Positions 8,245 to 17,678 of a DNA stretch of 64,000 nt are shown in pieces. Each line of letters starts with the position of its first letter. Position 1 is the first letter of the stretch. This DNA is from Chryseobacterium panacisoli (lineage in GTDB: Bacteria > Bacteroidota > Bacteroidia > Flavobacteriales > Weeksellaceae), in assembly GCF_008274625.1 (NCBI RefSeq), contig NZ_VTRU01000002.1, forward strand, positions 248,001 to 312,000, given 5' to 3'. Made by a program: the position numbers and the translations under genes. The notes beneath the pieces are model-generated. The model made no database searches and had not been told where the DNA came from. It saw nothing but the letters and a program-made list of their open reading frames with translations.

Positions 8245-10476
8245 ATGAAAAAAGAACTGTTAATCTGCTTTTTTACCACCCTGATTTCTGTAGCTAATGC
8301 CCAGCAAAATAAAAATGATGTTTTATCCTGGGTAGACCCTTTCATAGGCACAGGAGGACATGGGCATACATTTCCGGGGGCAACTACACCATTCGGGATG
8401 ATACAGCTGAGTCCGGATCAGAATACAAAAAGTGGCGACTGGGACTGGTGTTCCGGATACCACTACAGCAGCAAAACGATCATGGGATTCAGTCATAACC
8501 ACCTTAGCGGAACAGGATGGGCAGACCTTGGAGATATTCTGGTAATGCCTACCGTAGGACAGGTGAAAATGTTGCCGGGATCAGAAGAAAATCCTGAAAC
8601 AGGTTACCGTTCAAAGTTTACGCATGATAAAGAAGTAGCGTCTCCGGGATATTATTCTGTAATGCTGGACAGCTATGGAATTAAAGCAGAGCTTACTGCT
8701 TCCCCAAGGGTCGGATTTCATAAATATACTTTCCCAAAGAGTAATGAGGCCAATATCATTATTGATCCTACTAATAAAATCTTCGGTAATATCTACCATA
8801 CTTTAGTAAGTGTGGAAGGCAATAATAAAATCAAAGGTTACTGTTACAGCAACGGCTGGGGAGGTAAACGATTTGCTTACTTCGTGATGGAGTTTTCCAA
8901 ACCGTTTAAGTCTTACGGCGTGTATGCTGACGGAAAAATCAAAAATGATGAAAAAATTGCCCTTGCCAAGGATGCTAAAGCTTTTGTAAGATTCTCAACA
9001 GAAGATCAGGAAAGCATTGAAGTAAAAGTTTCTTTATCCCCGGTGAGTACAGAAAATGCACAGGAAAACTTTGATACTGAAGCAACAAATGTTGACTTTG
9101 CAAAAGCAAAAGAGACTGCACAGAAGACATGGAGAGATCTGATCGGCAGATTCCAGGTAACAGGAGGAACCGACAGCCAGAGAAAAATTTTCTATACAGG
9201 CGTTTATCATACTTTCATTGCACCGAACCTTTATATGGATGTGAATGGAGACTATGTTGCCGCTCAGGAAAATATGAATACGAAATGGTTCACGAACTAC
9301 AGTACATATTCTTACTGGGACGGATTCAGAGCAACGCACCCGCTTTTGACCATTATGGATCAGAAACATACAAAAGAATTTGCCAATTCCTTAATCAGCA
9401 GATATACAGACCGTAAAGATCATATGCCGATCTGGGAACTTTGCGGATATGATAACTTCTGCATGTTGGGTTATCACAGTGCTTCGGTAATCTGGGATGC
9501 CATTTCAAAAGGAGTTCCGGGTATTGATGCTGAAAAAGCATTTGCTGCGATGAAAGATGCTTCTTTAACGGATAAAATGAGCAGCAGCGATGGTGGTGGA
9601 GGTCTTAATGATTATATCAAGTTAGGCTACACTCCATCAGAAAACGGAGCTTCAGTTTCTGCAACATTAGAATATTCATATGACGACTGGTGTATCCAGA
9701 AGCTTGCTGAAAAATTAGGAAAAAAAGAAGAATCAGAAGTGTATAAAAAACGTTCTATGAACTTTCTGAATACCTTCAATAAAGAAAATAATCACTTCTG
9801 GCCAAGACAGAAAGACGGAAAATTCTTAGCAGATTTCAAGCTTAATGACTGGAAAAAACTTCAGCCCCACTGGGTTTCCGGAAACATCTGGGCGTATGAT
9901 TTCTTTGTGCCGCATCAAATTGACGAAATGATGAATCTGTACGGAGGAAAAAAAGGATTTGAAGAAAAACTGGATAAAACCTTTACAGAAGCGCTTCATA
10001 TGGAAGGAGAGCAGCACGTAGATATCTCAGGATTTATCGGATCTTTAGGATTCGGAGATGAACCGGGGCATCATGTTCCATACCTGTACAATTATGCAGG
10101 AAGTCCTTACAAGACTCAGAAAATGATAAAATATATTCGCGACAATATGTACGCTGCCAAACCTGATGGAATTGTCAATAACGAAGACTGCGGTCAAATG
10201 TCAGCATGGTATATTTTTTCATCACTAGGATTCTATCCCGTAACACCGGGGAAACCTGTTTACGCCATCGGAGCACCACAATTCCCGAAAGCTTCTTTAA
10301 AACTGGAGAACGGGAAGACTTTCACAGTGATTGCAGACAAGATATCTGATAAGAATATCTACGTACAGAAAATGTTTCTGAACGGTAAAGAATACAAAAG
10401 CTGGGAGCTGAATCACAGCGATATCATGAAAGGTGGCGAGCTTAGATTCGTCATGGGAAGCAAACCGGTAAAATAA
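8245..10476 (+). CDS. GH92 alpha-mannosidase-like enzyme lacking the usual general-acid Glu
   Basis: 743 residues from 8245 (MKKELLICFFTTLISVANAQ, a clean signal peptide). The in-frame Met at 8185 would put a hydrophilic extension before the signal. GH92 features are clear: WVDPFIGTGGHGHTFPG, GFSHNHLSGTGW, LEYSYDDW and CGQMSAWYIFSSLGFYPVTPG. Where GH92 enzymes normally have EGNxWxY, with Glu as general acid, this protein has VSGNIWAY with Ser545. The first Asp of the DxD base pair is Asn646 (NNED), and Asp648 is kept. It also lacks the His-Glu pair linked to alpha-1,2 specificity; that region reads EQHVDISGFIG and GDEPGHH. It may act on another alpha-mannosyl linkage or on mannose-phosphate-mannose, or be weakly active. 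Periplasmic or outer-membrane associated. Confidence 0.9.
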   Translation: MKKELLICFFTTLISVANAQQNKNDVLSWVDPFIGTGGHGHTFPGATTPFGMIQLSPDQNTKSGDWDWCSGYHYSSKTIMGFSHNHLSGTGWADLGDILVMPTVGQVKMLPGSEENPETGYRSKFTHDKEVASPGYYSVMLDSYGIKAELTASPRVGFHKYTFPKSNEANIIIDPTNKIFGNIYHTLVSVEGNNKIKGYCYSNGWGGKRFAYFVMEFSKPFKSYGVYADGKIKNDEKIALAKDAKAFVRFSTEDQESIEVKVSLSPVSTENAQENFDTEATNVDFAKAKETAQKTWRDLIGRFQVTGGTDSQRKIFYTGVYHTFIAPNLYMDVNGDYVAAQENMNTKWFTNYSTYSYWDGFRATHPLLTIMDQKHTKEFANSLISRYTDRKDHMPIWELCGYDNFCMLGYHSASVIWDAISKGVPGIDAEKAFAAMKDASLTDKMSSSDGGGGLNDYIKLGYTPSENGASVSATLEYSYDDWCIQKLAEKLGKKEESEVYKKRSMNFLNTFNKENNHFWPRQKDGKFLADFKLNDWKKLQPHWVSGNIWAYDFFVPHQIDEMMNLYGGKKGFEEKLDKTFTEALHMEGEQHVDISGFIGSLGFGDEPGHHVPYLYNYAGSPYKTQKMIKYIRDNMYAAKPDGIVNNEDCGQMSAWYIFSSLGFYPVTPGKPVYAIGAPQFPKASLKLENGKTFTVIADKISDKNIYVQKMFLNGKEYKSWELNHSDIMKGGELRFVMGSKPVK

Positions 10477-10508
10477 GACTCATAAAAATAAACGAAACAA
10501 AAGTATCA

Positions 10509-11936
10509 ATGGAAAGGAGAAATTTTATTAAAACAAGTGCACTGGCAGGAGCCGGATTGCTGTTCACTCAGAATGTTTTTGCTAAAAATTTAGTGCTGGA
10601 TGATTTTCCTGTTGTCCGTGTTCCTAAAGATAAAAGACATTTTACCAGCGAATCCGTAGAAAATGCTATCGCTGCTTTTAAAAAGAAAGTAAAGAACAAA
10701 GAGCTAAGCTGGCTTTTTGAAAACAGCTTTCCCAATACATTAGATACTACTGTTTTCTATAATGAAATCAACGGAACACCGGATACATACGTAATCACAG
10801 GGGATATTGATGCCATGTGGCTTCGTGACAGTTCCGCACAGGTTTTCCCTTATTTGCAGTTTTCGAAAAAAGATGAAAAACTACACAAGCTTATCTCAGG
10901 AGTGATTCATAAACAGACGACATTCATCCTGAAAGATCCTTATGCGAATGCTTTCTATAACGACGATCAGAAGATCAGTAAGTGGAAAGAATACGACCAT
11001 ACTGATATGAAGCCGGGAACCCATGAAAGAAAATGGGAAATCGACTCGCTTTGCTATCCTATCCGTCTGGCCTATCACTTCTGGAAAACAACAGGAGATA
11101 CAAAACCTTTCGATGCCAACTGGCTGAAAGGTATTAAACTTACCCTGCAGACTTTTACAGAACAGCAGAGAAAAAATGATCTGGGACCTTACAAATTTGA
11201 GCGTACAACAGCTTGGGCAACAGATGGAGTTCCTATGGGAGGATATGGTTATCCGACGAAACCTGTAGGGCTTATCAGCTCTATGTTCCGTCCAAGTGAT
11301 GATGCTACCATCTATGGATTCCTGATTCCTTCCAACTTATTTGCAGTAGTAAGCTTACGTCAGGCTGCGGAAATGGTTGCTCAGATTAAAAATGAAAAAA
11401 CACTGGCTCAACAGCTGAACAGCCTTGCTGATGAGGTAGAGACGGCCATCAAAAAATACGGAATTTACAATCATCCTGAATTTGGAAAAATCTATGCTTT
11501 TGAAGTGAATGGCTTTGGAAGCTACAACCTGATGGATGATGCAAACTGTCCAAGCCTGTTGGGACTGCCTTATCTGGATGCGGTGAAAGCTGACGACCCT
11601 GTGTATTTGAATACAAGAAAATTTGTGTGGTCAGAAAACAACCCGTTCTTCTTCAAAGGAAAACTGGCAGAAGGGATAGGAGGTCCGCATATCGGACTTG
11701 ACATGATCTGGCCAATGAGTATCATAGTGAAGGCACTCACTACCAATGACAAAAGTGAGATCAGATGGTGTATAGATACCTTACAGAAAACGCACGGAGG
11801 AACAGGCTTTATGCATGAATCCTTCCATAAAGACGATGCCAAAAAGTTCACCAGAGAATGGTTTGCATGGGCAAATACCCTGTTTGGCGAATTGTTATGG
11901 AAAACCTTTAACGAAAACCCGGAACTACTGACATAG
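10509..11936 (+). CDS. GH125 exo-alpha-1,6-mannosidase
   Basis: 475 residues. The N-terminus MERRNFIKTSALAGAG has a twin-arginine RRxFIK motif before a hydrophobic stretch, suggesting Tat export as a folded protein, unlike the Sec signals on the neighbouring glycosidases. The GH125 (DUF1237) core shows DIDAMWLRDSSAQ, WEIDSLCYP, RPSDDATIYGF and GGTGFMHESF. Asp264 (RPSDD) and Glu437 (MHESF) are 173 residues apart, the spacing I recall for the catalytic acid Asp220 and base Glu393 of the Clostridium perfringens enzyme. The enzyme should remove the alpha-1,6 mannose from the N-glycan core after GH92 trimming. It lies 32 bp after the first GH92 gene. Confidence 0.93.
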   Translation: MERRNFIKTSALAGAGLLFTQNVFAKNLVLDDFPVVRVPKDKRHFTSESVENAIAAFKKKVKNKELSWLFENSFPNTLDTTVFYNEINGTPDTYVITGDIDAMWLRDSSAQVFPYLQFSKKDEKLHKLISGVIHKQTTFILKDPYANAFYNDDQKISKWKEYDHTDMKPGTHERKWEIDSLCYPIRLAYHFWKTTGDTKPFDANWLKGIKLTLQTFTEQQRKNDLGPYKFERTTAWATDGVPMGGYGYPTKPVGLISSMFRPSDDATIYGFLIPSNLFAVVSLRQAAEMVAQIKNEKTLAQQLNSLADEVETAIKKYGIYNHPEFGKIYAFEVNGFGSYNLMDDANCPSLLGLPYLDAVKADDPVYLNTRKFVWSENNPFFFKGKLAEGIGGPHIGLDMIWPMSIIVKALTTNDKSEIRWCIDTLQKTHGGTGFMHESFHKDDAKKFTREWFAWANTLFGELLWKTFNENPELLT

Positions 11937-12045
11937 CCAACCTTTTTATATGGTTTATTCATCTGAGATTCCTTCCCGAAAAAGAAGGTGTCAGGGGAAT
12001 GCTATATAAAATTCAGACACCAAAACACCTTAAAAAAATTATACA

Positions 12046-14199
12046 ATGAAAAAAAAATCCATCTTTACCGCACTGATTGCCATGATGCTTCAGTCTGGTT
12101 CTCTGATTAGCGCGCAACAGCTTAGTCCTACCGGAATATGCTACGTGGAAGTGAATAACAACAACCTCCTGAATGCAGGAGCGTACAAACTGCAGACATC
12201 GAACAGCTATCTGTTCAATGTTGTGAATATTTTTGCGGCTAATATTAATTATGATACCAGCCGTGGAAGAGCCTATCTGTATTCCAATAATAACGTTACC
12301 AAAGTGCTTACGAATGCAGATACCTACATAAAGCCACTTCAGCAAAAAGGAATGAAAGTAGTACTGACTATTTTGGGAAATCACCAGGGAGCAGGAATCT
12401 GTAATTTTCCTACCCGTGAAGCCGCAAAAGACTTTGCATTACAGCTTGCCAATACAGTGAACACCTATGGTCTTGATGGAATTGATTTTGATGATGAATA
12501 TTCAGAATATGGAAACAACGGAACAGGGCAGCCTAATGACAGCTCTTTTGTAATGCTTGTTCAGGAGCTCAGAGCATTATTACCGGATAAAATTATTTCA
12601 TTCTATTATTATGGACCTGCAGCTTCAAGACTTTCCTGGAACGGAGCCAGAGTAGGAGACAACGTTAACTATAGCTGGAATGCCATGTACGGAACATTCT
12701 CTGCCCCAAATGTACCTCCTCTTACCAAAGCGCAAATTTCTCCTGCAGCCGTATGGATGGGAAATACTTCCAATTCTACAACCACGAGTCTGGCCACCCA
12801 AACCAAAAATGGAGGGTATGGAGTATTCATGTGGTATGATTTACACGGAACTAATGAAACATCCCAGCTTTCAGCAGGAACTCAGACATTATATGGGGAG
12901 CCGACAGTTCTAAGCGGTACTTTACAATCATGGACACAAGGAACCAATTGTGATGCACCTATTGGTTTATACACAAGCAATCTTACAGGAACAAGTGCAA
13001 AACTAAACTGGTCAGCCGTAGGAACTAATACTTACGATATTGATTATAAGCCAGCTTCTTCAACAACATGGACGAATGCGGTGTCAGCGACCAGCTCAAC
13101 TTCCATAACCGTTTCCGGATTAACAGCCAATACGGAATATGACTGGAGAATCAGAACAAACTGCAGTGTGAAAAGCGCCTATATGTTTGCGCCAAGATTT
13201 ACCAGCACTTCAGGAACAACTCCGACAGGTTCCTATGCATTATCTTTAGATGGAAGCACAGAATCAGGAGCTGCCGGAAGTATGAATCTGAGTGGTTCTG
13301 CCTTATCTTTTGAAGGATGGATCAAACCTTCATCATTTAAATCAGCATCTCCGTATATCTCTTCCATTATGGGAACGGAGGTAAGCGACAGCAATTCTGC
13401 ATTCTTAAGATTAGGAGATGCCGGCCTGGCGAATAATAAGCTTCAGTTTGTGGTAAGTATTAATAATGTACAGCAAAAACTGGCTTCTGCAACTGCTTTG
13501 AATGCCAATACATGGTATCATGTGGCTGCGACCTATGATGGTGCCAATATGAAATTGTATATCAATGGTGTTCTGAATGCAACTAAAGCACAGACCGGAA
13601 ATGTAAATTCAACAGGAGCATTTAATGTAGGATATTTATATAACACATCAAGAAACTTCAATGGAAAAATAGATGAGGTAAGAGTATGGAAACGTGCATT
13701 AAGCCAGACAGAAATCAGTCAGAATATGTGTAATATATCCGTTCCGGCTACTTCATTGGCTGCTTACTGGAAGTTTAATGAGGGAAGTGGTTCTACTGTT
13801 CAGGATACTTCAGGAAATGGTGTGACTTTAACGTTAACAGGGGTAGATGCTTCCAATTGGGGAACAGATCTGCCATGTGCGGCTGGGAGTTCACTGGCAG
13901 CAAGAAATGCTTCGGGTCAAAAGGCAGTAGATGCAGGACAGATAAGCATTAAAAATCAGATAAAATTATATCCTAATCCGGCAAGCAAATCTTCATCACT
14001 TACAGTATCTGTTCCTGATGAATACAGTAAAGGAAAATTAACAGTTTATGATCTTAATGGAAGAATCATAGATACAAAATCACTGAACTCCGGAAATAAC
14101 CCTTATGAATTGACCAGGCTGTCAGCAGGAAACTATATCCTTCAGTTTGAATCTCATGATGGAAGCTTAAAACAATCCGAAAAACTAATTGTAAAATAA
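12046..14199 (+). CDS. GH18 endo-beta-N-acetylglucosaminidase (Endo H/F1 type), T9SS-secreted
   Basis: 717 residues. Order: Sec signal (1-24, ending LISAQQ), Endo H/Endo F1-like GH18 barrel (about 25-290), one fibronectin type III domain (about 305-385), a LamG/concanavalin-like domain (about 396-605) and a T9SS type A sorting domain (about 645-717, KLYPNPASK through LIVK). The GH18 signature DGIDFDDEY has D149 and E151 in the places of the Endo H catalytic pair, followed by EYGNNGTGQPNDSSF, close to Endo H. The enzyme should cleave between the two core GlcNAc residues of high-mannose N-glycans, leaving one GlcNAc on the protein. The 109-bp gap before it holds a weak inverted repeat only. Confidence 0.93.
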   Translation: MKKKSIFTALIAMMLQSGSLISAQQLSPTGICYVEVNNNNLLNAGAYKLQTSNSYLFNVVNIFAANINYDTSRGRAYLYSNNNVTKVLTNADTYIKPLQQKGMKVVLTILGNHQGAGICNFPTREAAKDFALQLANTVNTYGLDGIDFDDEYSEYGNNGTGQPNDSSFVMLVQELRALLPDKIISFYYYGPAASRLSWNGARVGDNVNYSWNAMYGTFSAPNVPPLTKAQISPAAVWMGNTSNSTTTSLATQTKNGGYGVFMWYDLHGTNETSQLSAGTQTLYGEPTVLSGTLQSWTQGTNCDAPIGLYTSNLTGTSAKLNWSAVGTNTYDIDYKPASSTTWTNAVSATSSTSITVSGLTANTEYDWRIRTNCSVKSAYMFAPRFTSTSGTTPTGSYALSLDGSTESGAAGSMNLSGSALSFEGWIKPSSFKSASPYISSIMGTEVSDSNSAFLRLGDAGLANNKLQFVVSINNVQQKLASATALNANTWYHVAATYDGANMKLYINGVLNATKAQTGNVNSTGAFNVGYLYNTSRNFNGKIDEVRVWKRALSQTEISQNMCNISVPATSLAAYWKFNEGSGSTVQDTSGNGVTLTLTGVDASNWGTDLPCAAGSSLAARNASGQKAVDAGQISIKNQIKLYPNPASKSSSLTVSVPDEYSKGKLTVYDLNGRIIDTKSLNSGNNPYELTRLSAGNYILQFESHDGSLKQSEKLIVK

Positions 14200-14208
14200 T
14201 AACCCCAG

Positions 14209-14230
14209 TCATTGGGCTTCGGCCCAATGA
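14209..14230 (+). terminator. UUCG-loop hairpin between the two GH18 genes
   Basis: A perfect 9-bp stem (tcattgggc / gcccaatga) is closed by a TTCG tetraloop and followed by ttttc, 9 bp after the first GH18 stop and 26 bp before the second start. The short T run suggests partial termination or 3'-end stabilisation rather than full separation of the two genes. Confidence 0.65.
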
Positions 14231-14255
14231 TTTTCTACTACAAAATTGATATACT

Positions 14256-16664
14256 ATGAGAAAAAAATCCTTTTTTATTCCCCTGATGGCCCTGATGCTT
14301 CAGACAGCTCCGTTGCTCAAAGCACAGCAGCTTGATCCTTTAGGAGTCTGCTATGTGGAAGTGAACAACAATAATATGCTGAACGCAGGTTCATATACTC
14401 TGCAGAATACCAACAGGCAGCTTTTTGATGTTGCCATTATTTTTGCAGCGAATATCAACTATGATGTTTCCAAAAACAGAGCTTATATTTCAAACAATAA
14501 CAATGTCACCAAAGTTCTGAATGATGTCAATACCTACGTAAAACCTTTACAGCAAAAAGGAATGAAAGTGTTGCTGGATCTTTTAGGAAATCACCAGGGA
14601 GCAGGAATTTCTAATTTTCCTAACCGTGAAGCAGCAAAAGATTTCGCTCTGCAGGTAGCTCATACTGTTTATACTTACGGTTTGGACGGAGTAGACCTTG
14701 ATGATGAATATGCAGGCTATGGAAACAACGGAACGGGACAGCCCAATAACAGCTCTTTTGTAATGCTTTTACAGGAATTGAAAGCAGCAATGCCGGATAA
14801 ACTGATTACATTCTATTACTACGGTCCGGCTACTACAAGACAAGCTTATAATGGAGATTTAGCAGGAAATTATATAGACTATACATGGAATGCGATGTAC
14901 AGCACATACAATGCACCTGTGGTTCCCCCACTTAATAAATCCAAAATCTCAGCTGCAGCAACCTGGATACAAAACTCGAATCCAAGTTCTACGTCTGCAA
15001 CTACACTGGCAAGCTTAGCGACCAGCACAAAAAATGACCAATACGGCGTTTTCATGTGGTACGACCTGGCAGGAACAAATGTTGCCAGCTATCTGAGTAC
15101 AGGATCTAATATTCTTTACAACGAAAATACGCTCTTAAGCGGTCAATTATATTCCTGGTCTCAGGGACAAACCTGTGATCCCCCATTAGGACTTGATGTT
15201 TCAAATGTGACAGGAGCTTCAGCAAAACTGAACTGGACTTCCAATGCTTCCCAGTCTTATAATATTGATTACAAACCAGCCAATTCTACAGTATGGACGA
15301 ATGTGGCCAATAACTATTCAGGAAATAACATTATCATCAACAACCTTACCCTGAATACAGATTACGATTGGAGAATACAGTCGAACTGTTCTCCAACATT
15401 AACAAGTACTTATATTTTTGCACCAAGGTTTAACTCCGGAAGTGGCTGCACTACGCCATCAGGATTAACTTCCGGAAGTTTCCTTGGTAATAATGCCCAG
15501 CTATCATGGGATGCAGGAAATGCAACTTCATATACTCTGCAATACAAAACAGCGGCGGCAGCAACATGGTCTGAGATTCCTAATATTGCAACCAATTCCT
15601 ACGCACTTCAAAATCTTACCCCCAATACAAACTATGTATGGAAAGTACAGGCTTCATGTGCGGGAGGAACTACAAGCACCTATTCAGGAGAAGGATCATT
15701 CAACAGTGGTTTCGCTCCTGTTACAAGTCCTGGTGCCAGATCTCTTTCTTTCAATGGAAGCACACATTATCTTAACGCAGGACAATTTAACCTGAGCGGA
15801 AATGCGATGACATTTGAAGGATGGGTAAAAGTAAATGCTTTCAAAACAGGATTCCCTTATATTTCATCAGTAATGGGAGTAGAAGTAGGAGATAATAACT
15901 CCGCAATGCTTAGATTTGGGGACGGAAACCTGGCGAATAACAAAATTCAGTTTATCCTGAGCTTCGGTTCATCACAGGTGAAACTGAATACGAATACAGC
16001 ATTCAATACCAATACATGGTATCATGTAGCAGCCACTTATGATGGTGCAGCAATGAAAATTTATGTCAACGGTAACCTTGATGCAACCTTTGCAGTAACC
16101 GGTAACTTTACAGCAAACGGAATCCTTTATCTGGGCAGAAATTATGACAATTCCCGTACAATCAATGGGTTCCTTGATGAATTCAGAGTGTGGAAAAGGG
16201 CTCTGACTCCTCAGGAAATATTGAGTAACAGCTGTAATGTTCCTGCCAATTCTACTGGTCTTGAAGCAAACTGGAAAATGGATGAAGGGAGCGGTTCTGG
16301 TGCATTAGATGCTACGGCAAACACTCATTTTGCAACCCTGATCAATATGACAGATGCCAACTGGAGAACAGATGTTGCGTGCGCCTCATCTCTTGCTGTA
16401 AAAGATATTGAATCCGTAAAAGACAACAGCGCTGTGTATCCAAACCCTGTGAAAAGAGGAAATGACATTCACTTTTCGATTAGTGATAGCTCAGCAGGTG
16501 AAGTGGCATTGTATGATGTTTCAGGAAAATTAGTCAAAAAACAGGATATTCATCAAAATAATAATGCAGTCAATACACAGGATTTAATCAGTGGTACTTA
16601 TATTTACAAAATTACATCCGCAAACAATAAAGTAATATCCACAGGTAAAATTATCGTGAAATAA
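14256..16664 (+). CDS. Second GH18 endo-beta-N-acetylglucosaminidase, T9SS-secreted
   Basis: 802 residues, a diverged paralogue of the gene just upstream. Signal peptide (1-24, LLKAQQ), Endo H-like GH18 barrel (about 25-298) with the signature DGVDLDDEY (D149, E151 in the same positions as its neighbour), two fibronectin type III domains (about 308-388 and 396-478), a LamG-like domain (about 490-690) and a T9SS type A sorting domain (AVYPNPVKRG to GKIIVK). The extra FN3 module accounts for the length difference. The substrate-loop residues differ in places (for example RQAYNGDLAGNYID against RLSWNGARVGDNVN), so the pair may split high-mannose, hybrid or differently presented glycans. The specificity difference is a guess; the enzyme class is secure. 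Confidence 0.92.
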   Translation: MRKKSFFIPLMALMLQTAPLLKAQQLDPLGVCYVEVNNNNMLNAGSYTLQNTNRQLFDVAIIFAANINYDVSKNRAYISNNNNVTKVLNDVNTYVKPLQQKGMKVLLDLLGNHQGAGISNFPNREAAKDFALQVAHTVYTYGLDGVDLDDEYAGYGNNGTGQPNNSSFVMLLQELKAAMPDKLITFYYYGPATTRQAYNGDLAGNYIDYTWNAMYSTYNAPVVPPLNKSKISAAATWIQNSNPSSTSATTLASLATSTKNDQYGVFMWYDLAGTNVASYLSTGSNILYNENTLLSGQLYSWSQGQTCDPPLGLDVSNVTGASAKLNWTSNASQSYNIDYKPANSTVWTNVANNYSGNNIIINNLTLNTDYDWRIQSNCSPTLTSTYIFAPRFNSGSGCTTPSGLTSGSFLGNNAQLSWDAGNATSYTLQYKTAAAATWSEIPNIATNSYALQNLTPNTNYVWKVQASCAGGTTSTYSGEGSFNSGFAPVTSPGARSLSFNGSTHYLNAGQFNLSGNAMTFEGWVKVNAFKTGFPYISSVMGVEVGDNNSAMLRFGDGNLANNKIQFILSFGSSQVKLNTNTAFNTNTWYHVAATYDGAAMKIYVNGNLDATFAVTGNFTANGILYLGRNYDNSRTINGFLDEFRVWKRALTPQEILSNSCNVPANSTGLEANWKMDEGSGSGALDATANTHFATLINMTDANWRTDVACASSLAVKDIESVKDNSAVYPNPVKRGNDIHFSISDSSAGEVALYDVSGKLVKKQDIHQNNNAVNTQDLISGTYIYKITSANNKVISTGKIIVK

Positions 16665-16721
16665 GATTCAGATAATAAAATAGTTAATGGAATTCATAAA
16701 ATAAAGTCTGAAATACAAAGG

Positions 16722-16759
16722 CAGACAGACGGAGGTATACTTTCGTTTGTCTGTTTTTT
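16722..16759 (+). terminator. Intrinsic terminator after second GH18 gene
   Basis: The stem cagacagacg / cgtttgtctg (one G-T pair, 12-nt loop) is followed by six T. It lies 57 bp after the GH18 stop and 37 bp before the ROK start, so the three downstream genes may have their own promoter or depend on read-through. Confidence 0.65.
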
Positions 16760-16796
16760 CAGTCACAGGGATGTCTAGAATTTAAAATAAAAAATA

Positions 16797-17657
16797 ATGC
16801 AGAATATAGTAGGAATAGATATCGGAGGGTCGCACATTACACTGGCTCAGGTAGATCCGGAAAAACGTGAAATCATTTCATCAACCTATGTGAGAGAACA
16901 TGTAGATGCTTTTGAAAGTAAAGAAGTTATTTTTACCGCATGGGTGTCAGCTATTGAAAAAGTGGCTCATCATCTCATAAAAGAAGATCTTCTAATCGGT
17001 GTTGCAATGCCTGGACCTTTCGATTATGAAAACGGAATATCGCTGATGCAGCAGGGAAAATTTATTGATATCTATCAGGTTAATATTAAAGAGGAACTGG
17101 CGAAAAGACTGGATATTTCTCGGGAACAGATTCATTTTGTAAATGATGCGGCAGCATTCATGGAGGGAGAAGTATTCGGAGGTTGTGCCCAGGGATTCAA
17201 CAGTGCTTTTGGAGTCACTCTCGGCACAGGATTGGGGACAACCTTCTTCAACGGAGAATTTGCTGCCGATGAAGACTTATGGGATTCTCCTTTCAGAGAT
17301 TCCATCAGTGAAGATTATCTGGCAACACGCTGGTTTGTGAATCATTATAAAGAACTGACAGGAGAGGAAATTTCCGGAACCAAAGATTTGCTGGATAAAC
17401 CCATAGAAATACAAACCAGAATGTTTGATGAATATGCAGACTCTTTTTCAGAATTCATCATGAAATATGTAGCTCATTACAAACCGGAAGTTTTAGTTAT
17501 AGGGGGTAATATTGCCAAAGCATATCCTTATTTTGAGCAAAGATTTATTCAGAATTTAACAAAGAATAATATTAACTTGCAGGTGAAAATTTCGGCCATA
17601 TTCGAAGATGCGGCCATTCTTGGAGCTGCCAGCTATGCATTAAAAAAGCTTATATAA
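16797..17657 (+). CDS. ROK-family sugar kinase
   Basis: 286 residues, cytoplasmic. The N-terminal phosphate-1 motif GIDIGGSHITLAQ, the catalytic HFVNDAAAF (Asp117) and the nucleotide-binding GVTLGTGLGTTFF and VLVIGGNIAKAYPYF are typical of the ROK fold. The Cys-rich zinc motif (CxCGxxGCxE) found in many ROK kinases is missing, so this is a compact variant. In this locus it is expected to phosphorylate mannose released by the exo-mannosidases, or the GlcNAc left by GH130. The mannose-6-phosphate isomerase two genes downstream makes mannose the better guess. Substrate cannot be read from the sequence. Confidence 0.85.
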   Translation: MQNIVGIDIGGSHITLAQVDPEKREIISSTYVREHVDAFESKEVIFTAWVSAIEKVAHHLIKEDLLIGVAMPGPFDYENGISLMQQGKFIDIYQVNIKEELAKRLDISREQIHFVNDAAAFMEGEVFGGCAQGFNSAFGVTLGTGLGTTFFNGEFAADEDLWDSPFRDSISEDYLATRWFVNHYKELTGEEISGTKDLLDKPIEIQTRMFDEYADSFSEFIMKYVAHYKPEVLVIGGNIAKAYPYFEQRFIQNLTKNNINLQVKISAIFEDAAILGAASYALKKLI

Positions 17658-17678
17658 ATTAATAAACGAAAAGATACA

